Source: Ancylobacter dichloromethanicus
GTDB lineage: Bacteria > Pseudomonadota > Alphaproteobacteria > Rhizobiales > Xanthobacteraceae
Reading direction: 5' to 3'
Length of the DNA: 64,000 nt
Assembly: GCF_018390645.1 (NCBI RefSeq)
Contig: NZ_JAHBGC010000029.1
Coordinates: 124,001-188,000, forward strand
The notes under the pieces are model-generated. The model was not told where the DNA came from and did no database searches. It worked only from the letters and a program-made list of their open reading frames with translations. The position numbers were made by a program, and so were the translations under genes. Positions 9,171 through 17,110 of the stretch are shown piece by piece. Positions within the stretch are counted from its first letter, which is position 1. Every line of letters starts with the position of its first letter.

Positions 9171-10422
9171 AGCCATAGGGGCTGAACGGCACGGGCTTGG
9201 GCGTGTCCTTGGACTGCCAGAGGATGTCGAAGCCCTGGGCGTCGTTGACCGAGCCGATGAACACGCCGCGGGCGACGTAGTTGTTTTCGCCGGTCATCGA
9301 GATCTTGTAGCCCGAGGGGCAGTCGAAGGTGAGGCCGGCGAACGCCTTGGAGACCTCCGGCACGTCGAACGAGCCGGCCTTGGCCGCCGCCATCGCCCAC
9401 AGGTGCACCGAGTCGTAAGCGGAAACCATCGGGTCGATGGAGACCGTGCCGCTGAACGGCACGTTGTTGGCCTTCACATAGCCGGCCCAGTTGTTCAGGA
9501 ACGCCTCGTTGGCCGGGCCCTTGGCGTTCTGCAGATAGGCCCAGCAATTGAGGTGGCCGACCAGCTTGGCGGTGTCGAGGCCTTCGAGGTCGGCCTCCAC
9601 CATGTCGAGGCCGAGCACCGGAATGTCGGTGGCGAGAATGCCCTGATTGGCGAATTCGCGCATGAAATCCGGGATCGAATTGCCGACCACGGTGAGGATC
9701 ACCACCGGCTGGCCGCCGCCCTCGTCGGCGAAGGCACGGATCTGGTTGACCAGGGTCTGGAAGTTGGAGAAGCCGAAGGGGACATATTCCTCCTTCCAGG
9801 CGCTTTCCGGGATGCCCTTGGACTTCCAGTAGCCCTTGAGCTGCTTGTTGATGGTGCGCGGCCACACATAGTCCGAGCCCAGCATGAAGAAGCGCTTGGC
9901 CGAGACGCCTTCCTCTCCCATCAGATAATCCACCGCCGGGAGCACCGAGCTGGCGGGCGGCGAGTTCACATAGACGACGTTCTTGGAGTTCTCGTCGCCC
10001 TCGAAATGCAGGGGATAGTACAGCAGGGCGTTCTCCTGCTCGACCACCGGCAGCACGGTCTTGCGCGACACCGAGGTCCAGCAGCCGAACAGGGCCGAGA
10101 CCTTCTCCTGCTGCAGCATCTGCTTGGCGGACTGGGCGTAGAGCGGCCAGTCCGAGGCGGGATCGGAGACCAGCACGTCGATGGTGCGCCCGTTGACGCC
10201 GCCCTTGGCGTTGATCTCCTCGGCGGCCATCTTGACCACATAGTTCAGCCGGCCTTCGAGATTGGCCATCGTGCCGGAGGAGGAGAACAGACAGCCGAGC
10301 TTGACCGGGCCGGACTGCGCCTGGGCGCCGCGCAGGAAGGCCGGGGCACTGAGCGGGGAGGCCAGCCCGACGGCGGCAAGGCCGCTGGCCTGGAGGAGGG
10401 AACGCCGGGAGAACTTGACCAT
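9169..10422 (-). CDS. urtA: Urea/short-chain amide ABC transporter, substrate-binding protein UrtA
   Basis: A 417-residue periplasmic binding protein of the Urt/FmdD type. The N-terminus MVKFSRRSLLQASG is a twin-arginine signal (SRRSLLQ) with cleavage expected after AQA near residue 37. Family motifs include LGCLFSSSGTMANLEGRL, INAKGGVNGR, ALFGCWTSVSRKTVLP and the YYPLHFEGDENSKNV segment. The frame is open 29 codons further upstream, but the ATG at 10422 begins the Tat signal exactly. It delivers urea or short amides to UrtBC. It is the first gene of the operon and is separated from urtB by a structured gap. Confidence 0.93.
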   Translation of the reverse strand: MVKFSRRSLLQASGLAAVGLASPLSAPAFLRGAQAQSGPVKLGCLFSSSGTMANLEGRLNYVVKMAAEEINAKGGVNGRTIDVLVSDPASDWPLYAQSAKQMLQQEKVSALFGCWTSVSRKTVLPVVEQENALLYYPLHFEGDENSKNVVYVNSPPASSVLPAVDYLMGEEGVSAKRFFMLGSDYVWPRTINKQLKGYWKSKGIPESAWKEEYVPFGFSNFQTLVNQIRAFADEGGGQPVVILTVVGNSIPDFMREFANQGILATDIPVLGLDMVEADLEGLDTAKLVGHLNCWAYLQNAKGPANEAFLNNWAGYVKANNVPFSGTVSIDPMVSAYDSVHLWAMAAAKAGSFDVPEVSKAFAGLTFDCPSGYKISMTGENNYVARGVFIGSVNDAQGFDILWQSKDTPKPVPFSPYG

Positions 10423-10861
10423 GGACCACACCTCAATGTTCGGAAGGTGCGGGAATTGTGTTGGCGCGCGCGGCGCGCGCAACTTCATATAATGTTCAGC
10501 CCTGCCCAATGCCGCGCCAGATCGCTGCCGGGGCCGGGCTTTCTGGCGGGATTGCCAGAATGCGCGCGCGTTCCGGGGCGGCGCGTACCTCGCACGGCGG
10601 ACGGCGAAGCGGATGGCCGGCGGGCGCCGCAGACGCGCGGCAGGCGGCGGGGATCGGGCGCGGGGATCGGGCGGCGAGAAAGTGCATTCACCTTGCCGGG
10701 CCCTCAGTCTATAGTGCTGCTCACAGGAAGCGCACGCCGAAATTATGTGCGCCGCCTGACGCGATCGCCGGGGGCGGCGGGCCGGCCTGCGTCAGGGCAC
10801 GCCTGTTCGCCAAGGTCCGTTTGCCAAGACCTATCCGTGTCCGAACCCTGAGGACGAGCCG
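10423..10861. other. Intergenic region upstream of urtA
   Basis: About 440 bases without a convincing gene. It holds the leftward urtA promoter. Close to urtA there is a GCGCGCGC-rich palindromic stretch around 10464-10482 and an AT-rich ATATAATG around 10487-10495. I looked for a sigma-54 GG-N10-GC element, expected for nitrogen genes, but the nearest candidate (near 10500-10516) has the wrong spacing by one base. Confidence 0.45.
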
Positions 10862-11230
10862 ATGCGACGTTCGCAGTTCACCGACAGCGAGATCCTCCAC
10901 CTCATCCGCGAAGCCGATGCCGGGGTGTCGATCCCCGAAATATGCCGCACCGCGCAGGTGTCGCTGCGCACCTTCTACCGCTGGCGCCGGCGCTTCGGCG
11001 GGCTCGACCAGGCCGCCGTGGTGCAGATGAAGGAATTGCAGGCGGAGAACCGTCGGCTCAAATCGCTGCTGGTGAGCCTGTCGCGCCAGCAGCGCCCGGT
11101 GCCCTATGGCAAGGACGGCGAGTCGCGCCGGGGGCCCGGCCTGCAGCCGGCGCGCGCCTCGGCGCTGGCGGCGGAGCGCTGCGGCGGCGCCGTGGTCGGC
11201 CGCTTCGCCTCGGTGCGGGTGACGCGCTGA
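10862..11230 (+). CDS. Orphan IS3-type OrfA-like helix-turn-helix protein
   Basis: The first 75 or so of 122 residues match the OrfA of IS3/IS407-group elements: RSQFTDSEILHLIREADAG, IPEICRTAQVSLRTFYRWRRRFGG (the helix-turn-helix) and a leucine-zipper-like tail MKELQAENRRLKSLLVS. Past that point the sequence becomes arginine/alanine rich and unlike a transposase. There is no OrfB catalytic gene, no A6G-type frameshift signal and no terminal inverted repeats nearby. It is either a remnant of an insertion or a domesticated DNA-binding protein. The start at 10862 follows a weak GAGGA site. Confidence 0.6.
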   Translation: MRRSQFTDSEILHLIREADAGVSIPEICRTAQVSLRTFYRWRRRFGGLDQAAVVQMKELQAENRRLKSLLVSLSRQQRPVPYGKDGESRRGPGLQPARASALAAERCGGAVVGRFASVRVTR

Positions 11231-11293
11231 GCGCGGCCTATTGAATGAGCCGGCCATGTATCAGGTCGGCGGCGGCGCGGCGGTCACGTCGCG

Positions 11294-12202
11294 TTACGTC
11301 GCGACCGCCGGCAGCGCCTTCAGCGCCACGGCGAGGCGCTGGGCGAAGCGGGCGGAGGCGACCGGCAGCGTGCGGTTGCGCCGCCGGCCGAGGATGAGGC
11401 TGCCGGCCGGCACGTCCTGCGCCGCCAGCGGCCGGAACACCAGCGAGCCGTCCGGCGGCGCGCGCAGGCCGATGGGGATCTGGAAGCCGACCGCGCGCTC
11501 GTGCAGCACGTAATGGCGGATGAGCTCGAAGCTCTCGGTCTCGACGATCGGGGCGAGGCGGCGCGTGCCCCGCCGGGCGGCCTGGTCGAGCAGATGGCGC
11601 ACGCCATATTTCGCCGCCGGGGCGACATGCGGGCCGTCGAGGCAGTCGCGCAGCCGCAGCTCCGGGCGGGTCGCCAGCGGGTGGTCGGCCGCCATCACCG
11701 CGTATACCGGCTGGGCGATGCTGGCGATCACGTCGAAATCCACCAGATAGATCGGCTCGAAGACGAGGGCGAGGTCGCTGGCATAGGAGGCGAGCTCGGC
11801 CTCGGCCTCGGCGCGGTCGCGCACCTTGACGGCGAAGGTGACGCCGGGATGCCCGGCGCGGTAGGCGGCGATCTGCTCGGGCAGGAAATAGGGCAGCAGC
11901 GCCTGCGAGCAGGCCAGCGAGACATGGCCGCGCCGTTCGCCCGCGAGGTCCGCCACCTGCTCGCGCACGCGGGCGAGGTCGGACAGGGTGGCGCGGTAAT
12001 GCGCCAGCAGCAGCTCCCCCGCCGCGTTGAGCCGCACGCCGCCGGGCAGGCGCTCGAACAATTCGGCGCCGAAATCGGCCTCGAAGCGGCGGATACGGCG
12101 GTTCAGCGCCGAGGCGGTGAGGCTCATATCCTCCGCCGCCCGGCGCATCGAGCCGGCGCGCGCGGCGGCCTCGACAAGCTGCAATGTGTAGAGGTGGCGC
12201 AT
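11294..12202 (-). CDS. LysR-family transcriptional regulator, divergent from atzF
   Basis: A 302-residue LysR protein. The winged helix-turn-helix occupies residues 1-60 (LVEAAARAGSMRRAAEDMSLT, then LNRRIRRFEADFGAELFERLPGGVRL), followed by a periplasmic-binding-like effector domain. The start at 12202 was chosen over the upstream ATG at 12253 because it gives the usual LysR N-terminus (MRHLYTLQLVEAAAR). It is divergent from the allophanate hydrolase gene, the standard arrangement for a LysR activator and its target. A perfect LysR-type box lies 21 bases upstream of its start. By position it resembles AtzR of the cyanurate genes, but effector specificity cannot be read from sequence. Confidence 0.88.
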   Translation of the reverse strand: MRHLYTLQLVEAAARAGSMRRAAEDMSLTASALNRRIRRFEADFGAELFERLPGGVRLNAAGELLLAHYRATLSDLARVREQVADLAGERRGHVSLACSQALLPYFLPEQIAAYRAGHPGVTFAVKVRDRAEAEAELASYASDLALVFEPIYLVDFDVIASIAQPVYAVMAADHPLATRPELRLRDCLDGPHVAPAAKYGVRHLLDQAARRGTRRLAPIVETESFELIRHYVLHERAVGFQIPIGLRAPPDGSLVFRPLAAQDVPAGSLILGRRRNRTLPVASARFAQRLAVALKALPAVAT

Positions 12203-12222
12203 GGCGCGTCTCCCGCGAGCGG

Positions 12223-12235
12223 TGCCTAAAAGGCA
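12223..12235. promoter_or_regulatory. LysR-type operator (T-N11-A) between the lysR gene and atzF
   Basis: TGCCT-AAA-AGGCA is a perfect inverted repeat fitting the T-N11-A LysR box. It sits 21 bases before the regulator start and 149 bases before atzF. A second near-symmetric element (ATGGT-GAA-ATCAT, 12241-12253) lies next to it on the atzF side, fitting the usual pair of recall and activation sites. Confidence 0.6.
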
Positions 12236-12384
12236 ACGCGATGGTGAAATCATAGCATTTTATCGAACGGGCCGGCGCAGGCAGGATAGCGGGCGCGTTC
12301 TCCTCGCCCGTCTGTCACTCCCGTCGTTCCTGTCCTTCCCGTCGTTCCCGCTCCGCGCCATGTCCTTTCCAAGGGGTCTGCCCG

Positions 12385-14178
12385 ATGCCTCGCGATCTCA
12401 TGTTCTCGCTCGCCTCGCTGCGCGCCGCCTATGCCGAGGGGCTGCGGCCGGAGGTGGTGGTGAAGGAGGCCTTCGCCCGGCTCGACGCCCTCGCCGACCC
12501 CGGCATCTTTCTGTTCCAGGCCCGCGAGGCGGCGCTGGCCGAGGCGCGGGCGCTCGGCGTGCCGGACGGGCGCCCGCTCTGGGGCATTCCCTATGCGGTG
12601 AAGGACAATATCGACGTCGCGCTGATGCCGACCTCGGCGGCGTGCCCCGATTTCGTCCACCGGGCCGAGGTCGATGCCGGCGTGGTGGCGCGGCTGCGGG
12701 CGGCGGGGGCGATCTGCCTCGGCAAGACCAATCTCGACCAGTTCGCCACCGGGCTGGTGGGCACGCGCACGCCCTATCCGGTGCCGCGCAACGCGCTCGA
12801 CCCGGCGCTGGTGCCGGGCGGCTCGTCCTCCGGCTCGGCGGTGGCGGTGGCGCGCGGGCTGGTGGCCTTCGCGCTGGGCACCGACACCGCCGGCTCGGGG
12901 CGGGTGCCGGCGGCGTTCAACGACATTGTCGGGCTGAAGCCGAGCCTCGGGGCGCTGTCCTCCTCCGGCATGGTGCCGGCCTGCCGCACGCTCGACACCG
13001 TCTCGCTGTTCGCCTCCAGCGTCGCGGACGCGTGGGAGCTGTTCGAACTGACCGCCGGCTACGACCCCGCCGATCCCTGGTCCCGCCCGCTGCCGCGCCC
13101 GCGCCGCGCGCCGCTGCCGCGCGGCATCACCGTGGCGGTGCCGGACGCTTCGAGCCTGCGCACCTATGGCGACGAGGCGCAGGCGAGCCATTTCCGCGCC
13201 ACGGTGGCGCGGCTGGGCGAGGGCGGCGCGCAGGTGCGCGAGATCGACCTCGCCCCGTTCAATGCGGTGGCGGAACTGCTCTATGGCGGCCCCTGGGTGG
13301 CCGAGCGAGTGGCGGCGGTGGGCGCGCGGCTGGCCGACGCGCCGGAAACGCTGCACCCGGCAACCCTGGCCATCCTCGCGCCGGGCCTCGAATTCTCCGC
13401 GGTCGACGCCTTCAAGGGGCTTTACCGGCTGGAGGAACTGCGGCGGGCCTGCGCGCGGGCGCTCGATGGCGCGGATTTCCTCTGCGTGCCGACCATTCCG
13501 TGTTTCGTCACGCTGGCGGAGGTGGCGGCCGACCCGTTCGGGCCGAACAGCCGGCTCGGCACCTACACCAATTTCGTCAACCTGCTCGACCTGTGCGGCA
13601 TCGCCGTGCCGACCGGGCCGCGCCCCGACGGGCGTCCCGGCAGCCTCACCGTGCTGGCGCGTCGCGGCGAGGACGCACGCGCCGCGGCGCTGGCGCTGCG
13701 GGTCGAACGCGGCGGAGCGGGCGAGGCCGCGACGAACGGGATCGCGGCGAATGACGTCGCGGAAGATGAGATCGCGATCGCGGTCTGCGGCGCGCACATG
13801 GCCGGCCTGCCGCTTAATGGCGAGCTCACCCAGCGCGGGGCGCGCTTGCTGCGCGCGTGCCGCACCCGTGCCGACTACCAGCTTTATGCCCTGCCCGGCG
13901 GCCCGCCGGCGCGACCGGGGCTGGTGCGCGCGGCGGAGGGGCAGGGCGCCGCCATCGCAATGGAGGTCTGGGCGCTACCGCGTGTGGCCTTCGGTGACTT
14001 CATCGCCGGCATTCCCGCGCCGCTGACCATCGGCACGGTGGAACTGGCGGACGGCAGCGCGGTGAAGGGTTTTCTGTGCGAGCCGCACGGGTTGATCGGC
14101 GCCCGCGACATCACCGCGACCGGCGGCTGGCGCGCGGCGCTGGCGGAAACGCCCCGGAGCATTTCCCCGATTGATTGA
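12385..14178 (+). CDS. atzF: Allophanate hydrolase
   Basis: A 597-residue amidase-signature enzyme that splits allophanate (carboxyurea) into ammonia and CO2. The catalytic lysine lies in GIPYAVKDNIDVA near residue 74, and the serine pair lies in PGGSSSGSAVAVA and GTDTAGSGRVPAAF. The C-terminal region after about residue 450 (CGAHMAGLPLNGELTQRGA, PCGxH-like FLCEPHGLIGARDIT) is the second AtzF domain. Length matches stand-alone AtzF rather than the fused urea amidolyase. No urea carboxylase or cyanuric acid hydrolase gene is in the window, so the source of allophanate is not visible. The neighbouring urt/amidase operon gives a nitrogen-scavenging context. The stop codon lies inside a long palindrome. 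Confidence 0.92.
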   Translation: MPRDLMFSLASLRAAYAEGLRPEVVVKEAFARLDALADPGIFLFQAREAALAEARALGVPDGRPLWGIPYAVKDNIDVALMPTSAACPDFVHRAEVDAGVVARLRAAGAICLGKTNLDQFATGLVGTRTPYPVPRNALDPALVPGGSSSGSAVAVARGLVAFALGTDTAGSGRVPAAFNDIVGLKPSLGALSSSGMVPACRTLDTVSLFASSVADAWELFELTAGYDPADPWSRPLPRPRRAPLPRGITVAVPDASSLRTYGDEAQASHFRATVARLGEGGAQVREIDLAPFNAVAELLYGGPWVAERVAAVGARLADAPETLHPATLAILAPGLEFSAVDAFKGLYRLEELRRACARALDGADFLCVPTIPCFVTLAEVAADPFGPNSRLGTYTNFVNLLDLCGIAVPTGPRPDGRPGSLTVLARRGEDARAAALALRVERGGAGEAATNGIAANDVAEDEIAIAVCGAHMAGLPLNGELTQRGARLLRACRTRADYQLYALPGGPPARPGLVRAAEGQGAAIAMEVWALPRVAFGDFIAGIPAPLTIGTVELADGSAVKGFLCEPHGLIGARDITATGGWRAALAETPRSISPID

Positions 14179-14256
14179 ATCGGGGAAATGCTCCGGCATG
14201 TTGAGTTCACGCGTTTTCCTGCCGCGAACCGGTATCCATTTCGCTCGAAAGCGCGC
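14154..14256. repeat. Composite intergenic palindromic repeat of the Hyphomicrobiales type; also terminator-like
   Basis: Arms of 19 bases (14154-14172 and 14178-14196), perfect around GATTG, span the atzF stop codon. Immediately after comes a GCGAACCGGTATCCATTTCG block (14224-14243) flanked by CACGCGTTTTC and GAAAGCGC. A block like this recurs very widely between genes in Hyphomicrobiales. The element separates two convergent genes, so it may also end transcription in both directions. Part of the arm (catttccccgat) recurs at 37497-37508. Confidence 0.7.
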
Positions 14257-14266
14257 CAGCCGGCGT

Positions 14267-15436
14267 TCAGCGGAGCGGCTCCATCAGCTCGGCGATGCGC
14301 GCGCCGACGGCGGCGAAGGAATGGTTGCGCCGGAGAAGCCGGTAGCCGGCCAGCGCCCGCCGCGCGGCGGCGGCCGGGTCGCCATGAATGTCGCGCAGCA
14401 TCTGGGCGGCATGGGCGACGCTGGGCTCGGCCCAGTGGTTGCCATCCGCGCCCGGATAGGCGCCGGGGGGCACCGGCACGATCCGGTATTCGACGGGATA
14501 GCCGGTCTCCGGCGTGATGAAATCGCGGGTTCCGCCGAAATCGGTGGCGACGACCGCCTTGCCGCGCGCCAGCGCCTCGGCACCGCCGAGCCCGAAGCCC
14601 TCCGCGCGATGCAGCGAAAGGAAGACGTCGCACGCCTGCATCAGCGCCGCCATCTCCTCGCGGGGGATGGTTCTGTCGACGACGGTGATCCGGGGGTCCT
14701 GCGCCGCGAGCCGGGCCAGATCGGCGCGGGCCTGCGGGCCCGACATGCCACGCGCCTTGACCAGCAGCCGCGCCTCCTCGCGCCCGGCCGGAAAGGCCAG
14801 CCGGAACGCCTCGATCGCCGCCAGCGGGTTCTTCCGCGCCATGGCCGATTCATAGTCGAAGAAGGTCAGGATGCGGAGCGGGCCGCGAAAGTCCGGCGGC
14901 GCGGGCGGCTCGTCCGGCAGCGCCACGGGCTGCGGCACGAGATGGACCGGGCGCTTCTGCGAGGCGACCAGCAGGTCGTGCACGAAGGCGGACGGCGCCC
15001 AGCAGGCGTCGAAACGGTCGAAGACGGGCCGCAGGTGCTCGGGCGCCCTCGGCAGTTCCCAGGACGTGTAGTGAATGTTGACGGCCCCCCGGCAGAGCCG
15101 CGCGGCCATGTCGGGCAGCGAGAGCACGCCGGAAACCGTCAGCGTCGCCGCGTGACGGGCCGGCTGCCCGAGGCGCGCATCGAGCGAGCGGTCGGCGTCA
15201 CGGCCGGGGAGCCAGATGTCGATCGGGCTGGTCGGCAGCCCGGCCGCATCGACGGCGCGGACGATCAGACGCGCGGCCTCGCCCAGCCCGATCTCCGAGC
15301 GCAGATAGCCGACGACGTCGAGTCCGAACGCCAGCCGCCCCGCGTGCAGCCAGCAGGGCGTCACCGCACGGGGCGGGCAATTGGCCGGCACGCGCAGCCA
15401 TTTGCGCATCCGGCGGATGAGGCCTTGTTTTGCCAT
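14267..15436 (-). CDS. Glycosyltransferase, GT4/group 1 type
   Basis: A 389-residue GT-B fold glycosyltransferase. The C-terminal donor domain has the group 1 pattern: ITVVDRTIPREEMAALMQACDVFLSLHRAEGFGLGGAEALARG, where the EGFGLGGAEA stretch carries the EX7E-type glutamates that bind the nucleotide-sugar. The N-terminal half has GLDVVGYLRSEIGLGEAARL, typical of glycosyltransferases in polysaccharide clusters. No signal peptide or membrane helix is seen, so it is cytoplasmic. It lies 74 bases after manC on the same strand, which suggests GDP-mannose as donor and an envelope polysaccharide or lipopolysaccharide as product; acceptor and linkage cannot be told. Confidence 0.82.
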   Translation of the reverse strand: MAKQGLIRRMRKWLRVPANCPPRAVTPCWLHAGRLAFGLDVVGYLRSEIGLGEAARLIVRAVDAAGLPTSPIDIWLPGRDADRSLDARLGQPARHAATLTVSGVLSLPDMAARLCRGAVNIHYTSWELPRAPEHLRPVFDRFDACWAPSAFVHDLLVASQKRPVHLVPQPVALPDEPPAPPDFRGPLRILTFFDYESAMARKNPLAAIEAFRLAFPAGREEARLLVKARGMSGPQARADLARLAAQDPRITVVDRTIPREEMAALMQACDVFLSLHRAEGFGLGGAEALARGKAVVATDFGGTRDFITPETGYPVEYRIVPVPPGAYPGADGNHWAEPSVAHAAQMLRDIHGDPAAAARRALAGYRLLRRNHSFAAVGARIAELMEPLR

Positions 15437-15510
15437 CGGGACTCGCCGGGCGGGATCGTCGGGAGCGGGTTCGAGGCCCTCCCACGCCGGCGCGGCAGGG
15501 GTGCGGGGCG

Positions 15511-16953
15511 TCAGCCCTTCGCGCCCTGTCCGCGCGCATAGACATCCTCATAGCGGATAATGTCGTCCTCGCCGAGATAGGTGCCGGTCTGCACCTCGAT
15601 GAGCACCATCGGCACCTTGCCGGGATTCTCCATGCGGTGCACGGCGCCGAGCGGGATGTAGACCGACTGGTTCTCGGTCAGCAGCCGCGGCTCGCCGTCA
15701 ATGGTGATGCGCGCGGTGCCGGACACCACGACCCAGTGCTCGGAGCGGTGGTAGTGGCTCTGCAGCGACAGTGCCGCGCCGGGATGGACCACGATGCGCT
15801 TGACCTGGAAGCGCTCGCCCAGCGCCAGCGTCTCGAACCAGCCCCAGGGCCGGTGGTCGCGCGGAAAATGCTCGGCCTGCCGGGCGCCGCGCGCCTTGAG
15901 CGCGGTGACCGCCTGCTTGACCTCCTGCGAGCGGGAACGGTCGGCCACCAGCACCGCGTCCGGCATGGCGACCACCAGCATGTCCTTGAGGCCGATGCCG
16001 ACCAGTTCCAGTCCCTCGGCCTCCGAGCGCAGCAGCGAATCGTCGCAGTCGATGGCGGTGACCGGCCCGTGCGCCACGACATTGCGCCCGTCCGCCGCGC
16101 CCTCGCGCATCACCGAGGCCCAGTCGCCGAGATCCGACCAGTCGCCGGCGAACGGCACCACGTCGAGATTGGCCGAGCGCTCCATGATGGCGTAGTCGAT
16201 CGAGATATCCTGCGCCTGCTGCCACGGCGCGGGGGCGAGGCGCAGGAAATCGAGGTCGACCACCGCCTCCTCCACCGCCTGGCGTACCGGCGCCAGCATC
16301 TGCGGGGCATGGGCCGCGAACGCCTTGCGGGCGGTTTCCACCGAGAACAGGAAGATGCCGGCGTTCCACAGGTAATGGCCGTCGGCGAGCATGGCGGCGG
16401 CGCGGGCGGCATCGGGCTTCTCGACGAAGCGGCTGAGCGGCACGGCGGCGGGGGCCTCGCCTTCCGGCGGGCGGCCGAGTTCGAGCCAGCCATAGCCGGT
16501 TTCCGGCCGGGTCGGGCGGATGCCGAAGGTGACGATGCGCCCATTGCGGGCCGCCGGCAGGCCGGCCTGCACGGCGGCGGAGAACGCCGCGCCGTCGGGC
16601 ATCACCTGGTCGGAGGGCATCACCAGCAGCAGCGCCTGCGGATCGCGCGCGGCCAGATATTCGACCGCGGCGAGAATGGCGGGGCCGGTGTTGCGCGGGC
16701 TCGGCTCGATCAGCACGGCCCCGGCGGGAATGCCGGCCTCGGCCAGCTGCTCGGTGACGATGAAGCGGAAATCGGCATTGGTGACGATGACCGGCGGGCG
16801 CACCTCCGGCCCGGACAGCCGCCGGGCGGCGGCCTGGAACAGCGTTTCGCCGTCGCCGAGCTTGACGAACTGCTTGGGGAAGCTCTTGCGCGAGAGCGGC
16901 CATAGGCGGGTGCCGGAGCCTCCGCAGAGAAGTACGGGATAAAGATGTGCCAT
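15511..16953 (-). CDS. manC: Mannose-1-phosphate guanylyltransferase / mannose-6-phosphate isomerase
   Basis: This 480-residue type II enzyme makes GDP-mannose from mannose-1-phosphate and GTP. The N-terminal nucleotidyltransferase begins with PVLLCGGSGTRLWPLSRKSFPKQF (the GGSGTRLWP loop) and has FVEKP near residue 160. The C-terminal cupin isomerase domain holds RPWGWFETL, QSHYHRSEHWVVVSGTA (metal-binding histidines) and IPLGAVHRMENPG. The start at 16953 was chosen because residues before it in the open frame are unlike the family. It is divergent from manB (157-base shared promoter region) and upstream of a glycosyltransferase, so the three genes form a mannose-activation unit. Confidence 0.95.
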   Translation of the reverse strand: MAHLYPVLLCGGSGTRLWPLSRKSFPKQFVKLGDGETLFQAAARRLSGPEVRPPVIVTNADFRFIVTEQLAEAGIPAGAVLIEPSPRNTGPAILAAVEYLAARDPQALLLVMPSDQVMPDGAAFSAAVQAGLPAARNGRIVTFGIRPTRPETGYGWLELGRPPEGEAPAAVPLSRFVEKPDAARAAAMLADGHYLWNAGIFLFSVETARKAFAAHAPQMLAPVRQAVEEAVVDLDFLRLAPAPWQQAQDISIDYAIMERSANLDVVPFAGDWSDLGDWASVMREGAADGRNVVAHGPVTAIDCDDSLLRSEAEGLELVGIGLKDMLVVAMPDAVLVADRSRSQEVKQAVTALKARGARQAEHFPRDHRPWGWFETLALGERFQVKRIVVHPGAALSLQSHYHRSEHWVVVSGTARITIDGEPRLLTENQSVYIPLGAVHRMENPGKVPMVLIEVQTGTYLGEDDIIRYEDVYARGQGAKG

Positions 16954-17110
16954 GGAGCCTGATCGTTCGCGGAGGGAGAGCCTGAACGCCCGAAGTGTGG
17001 GCGGCGGGGCGGCCAAAGGCAAGGTGGAACAGCCATCTTGATCTCTCGCCGTGAAGCCCTTATCGCCCGATGGCGGGCGCGAGGCTCCCGCCTCAAGGAG
17101 AGGTACGCCC

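Noticed and set aside
8945-10429. N-terminal extension of urtB to 1035 residues
   Set aside because: The frame is open by chance through urtA in another frame. The signal peptide and family N-terminus start at 8944.
10495-10520. Sigma-54 promoter for urtA
   Set aside because: A GG...GC pair is present near 10500-10516 on the minus strand, but with 11 instead of 10 bases between, and the flanks fit poorly.
10700-11300. Intact insertion sequence around the OrfA-like gene
   Set aside because: No OrfB, no terminal inverted repeats and no target duplication could be found.
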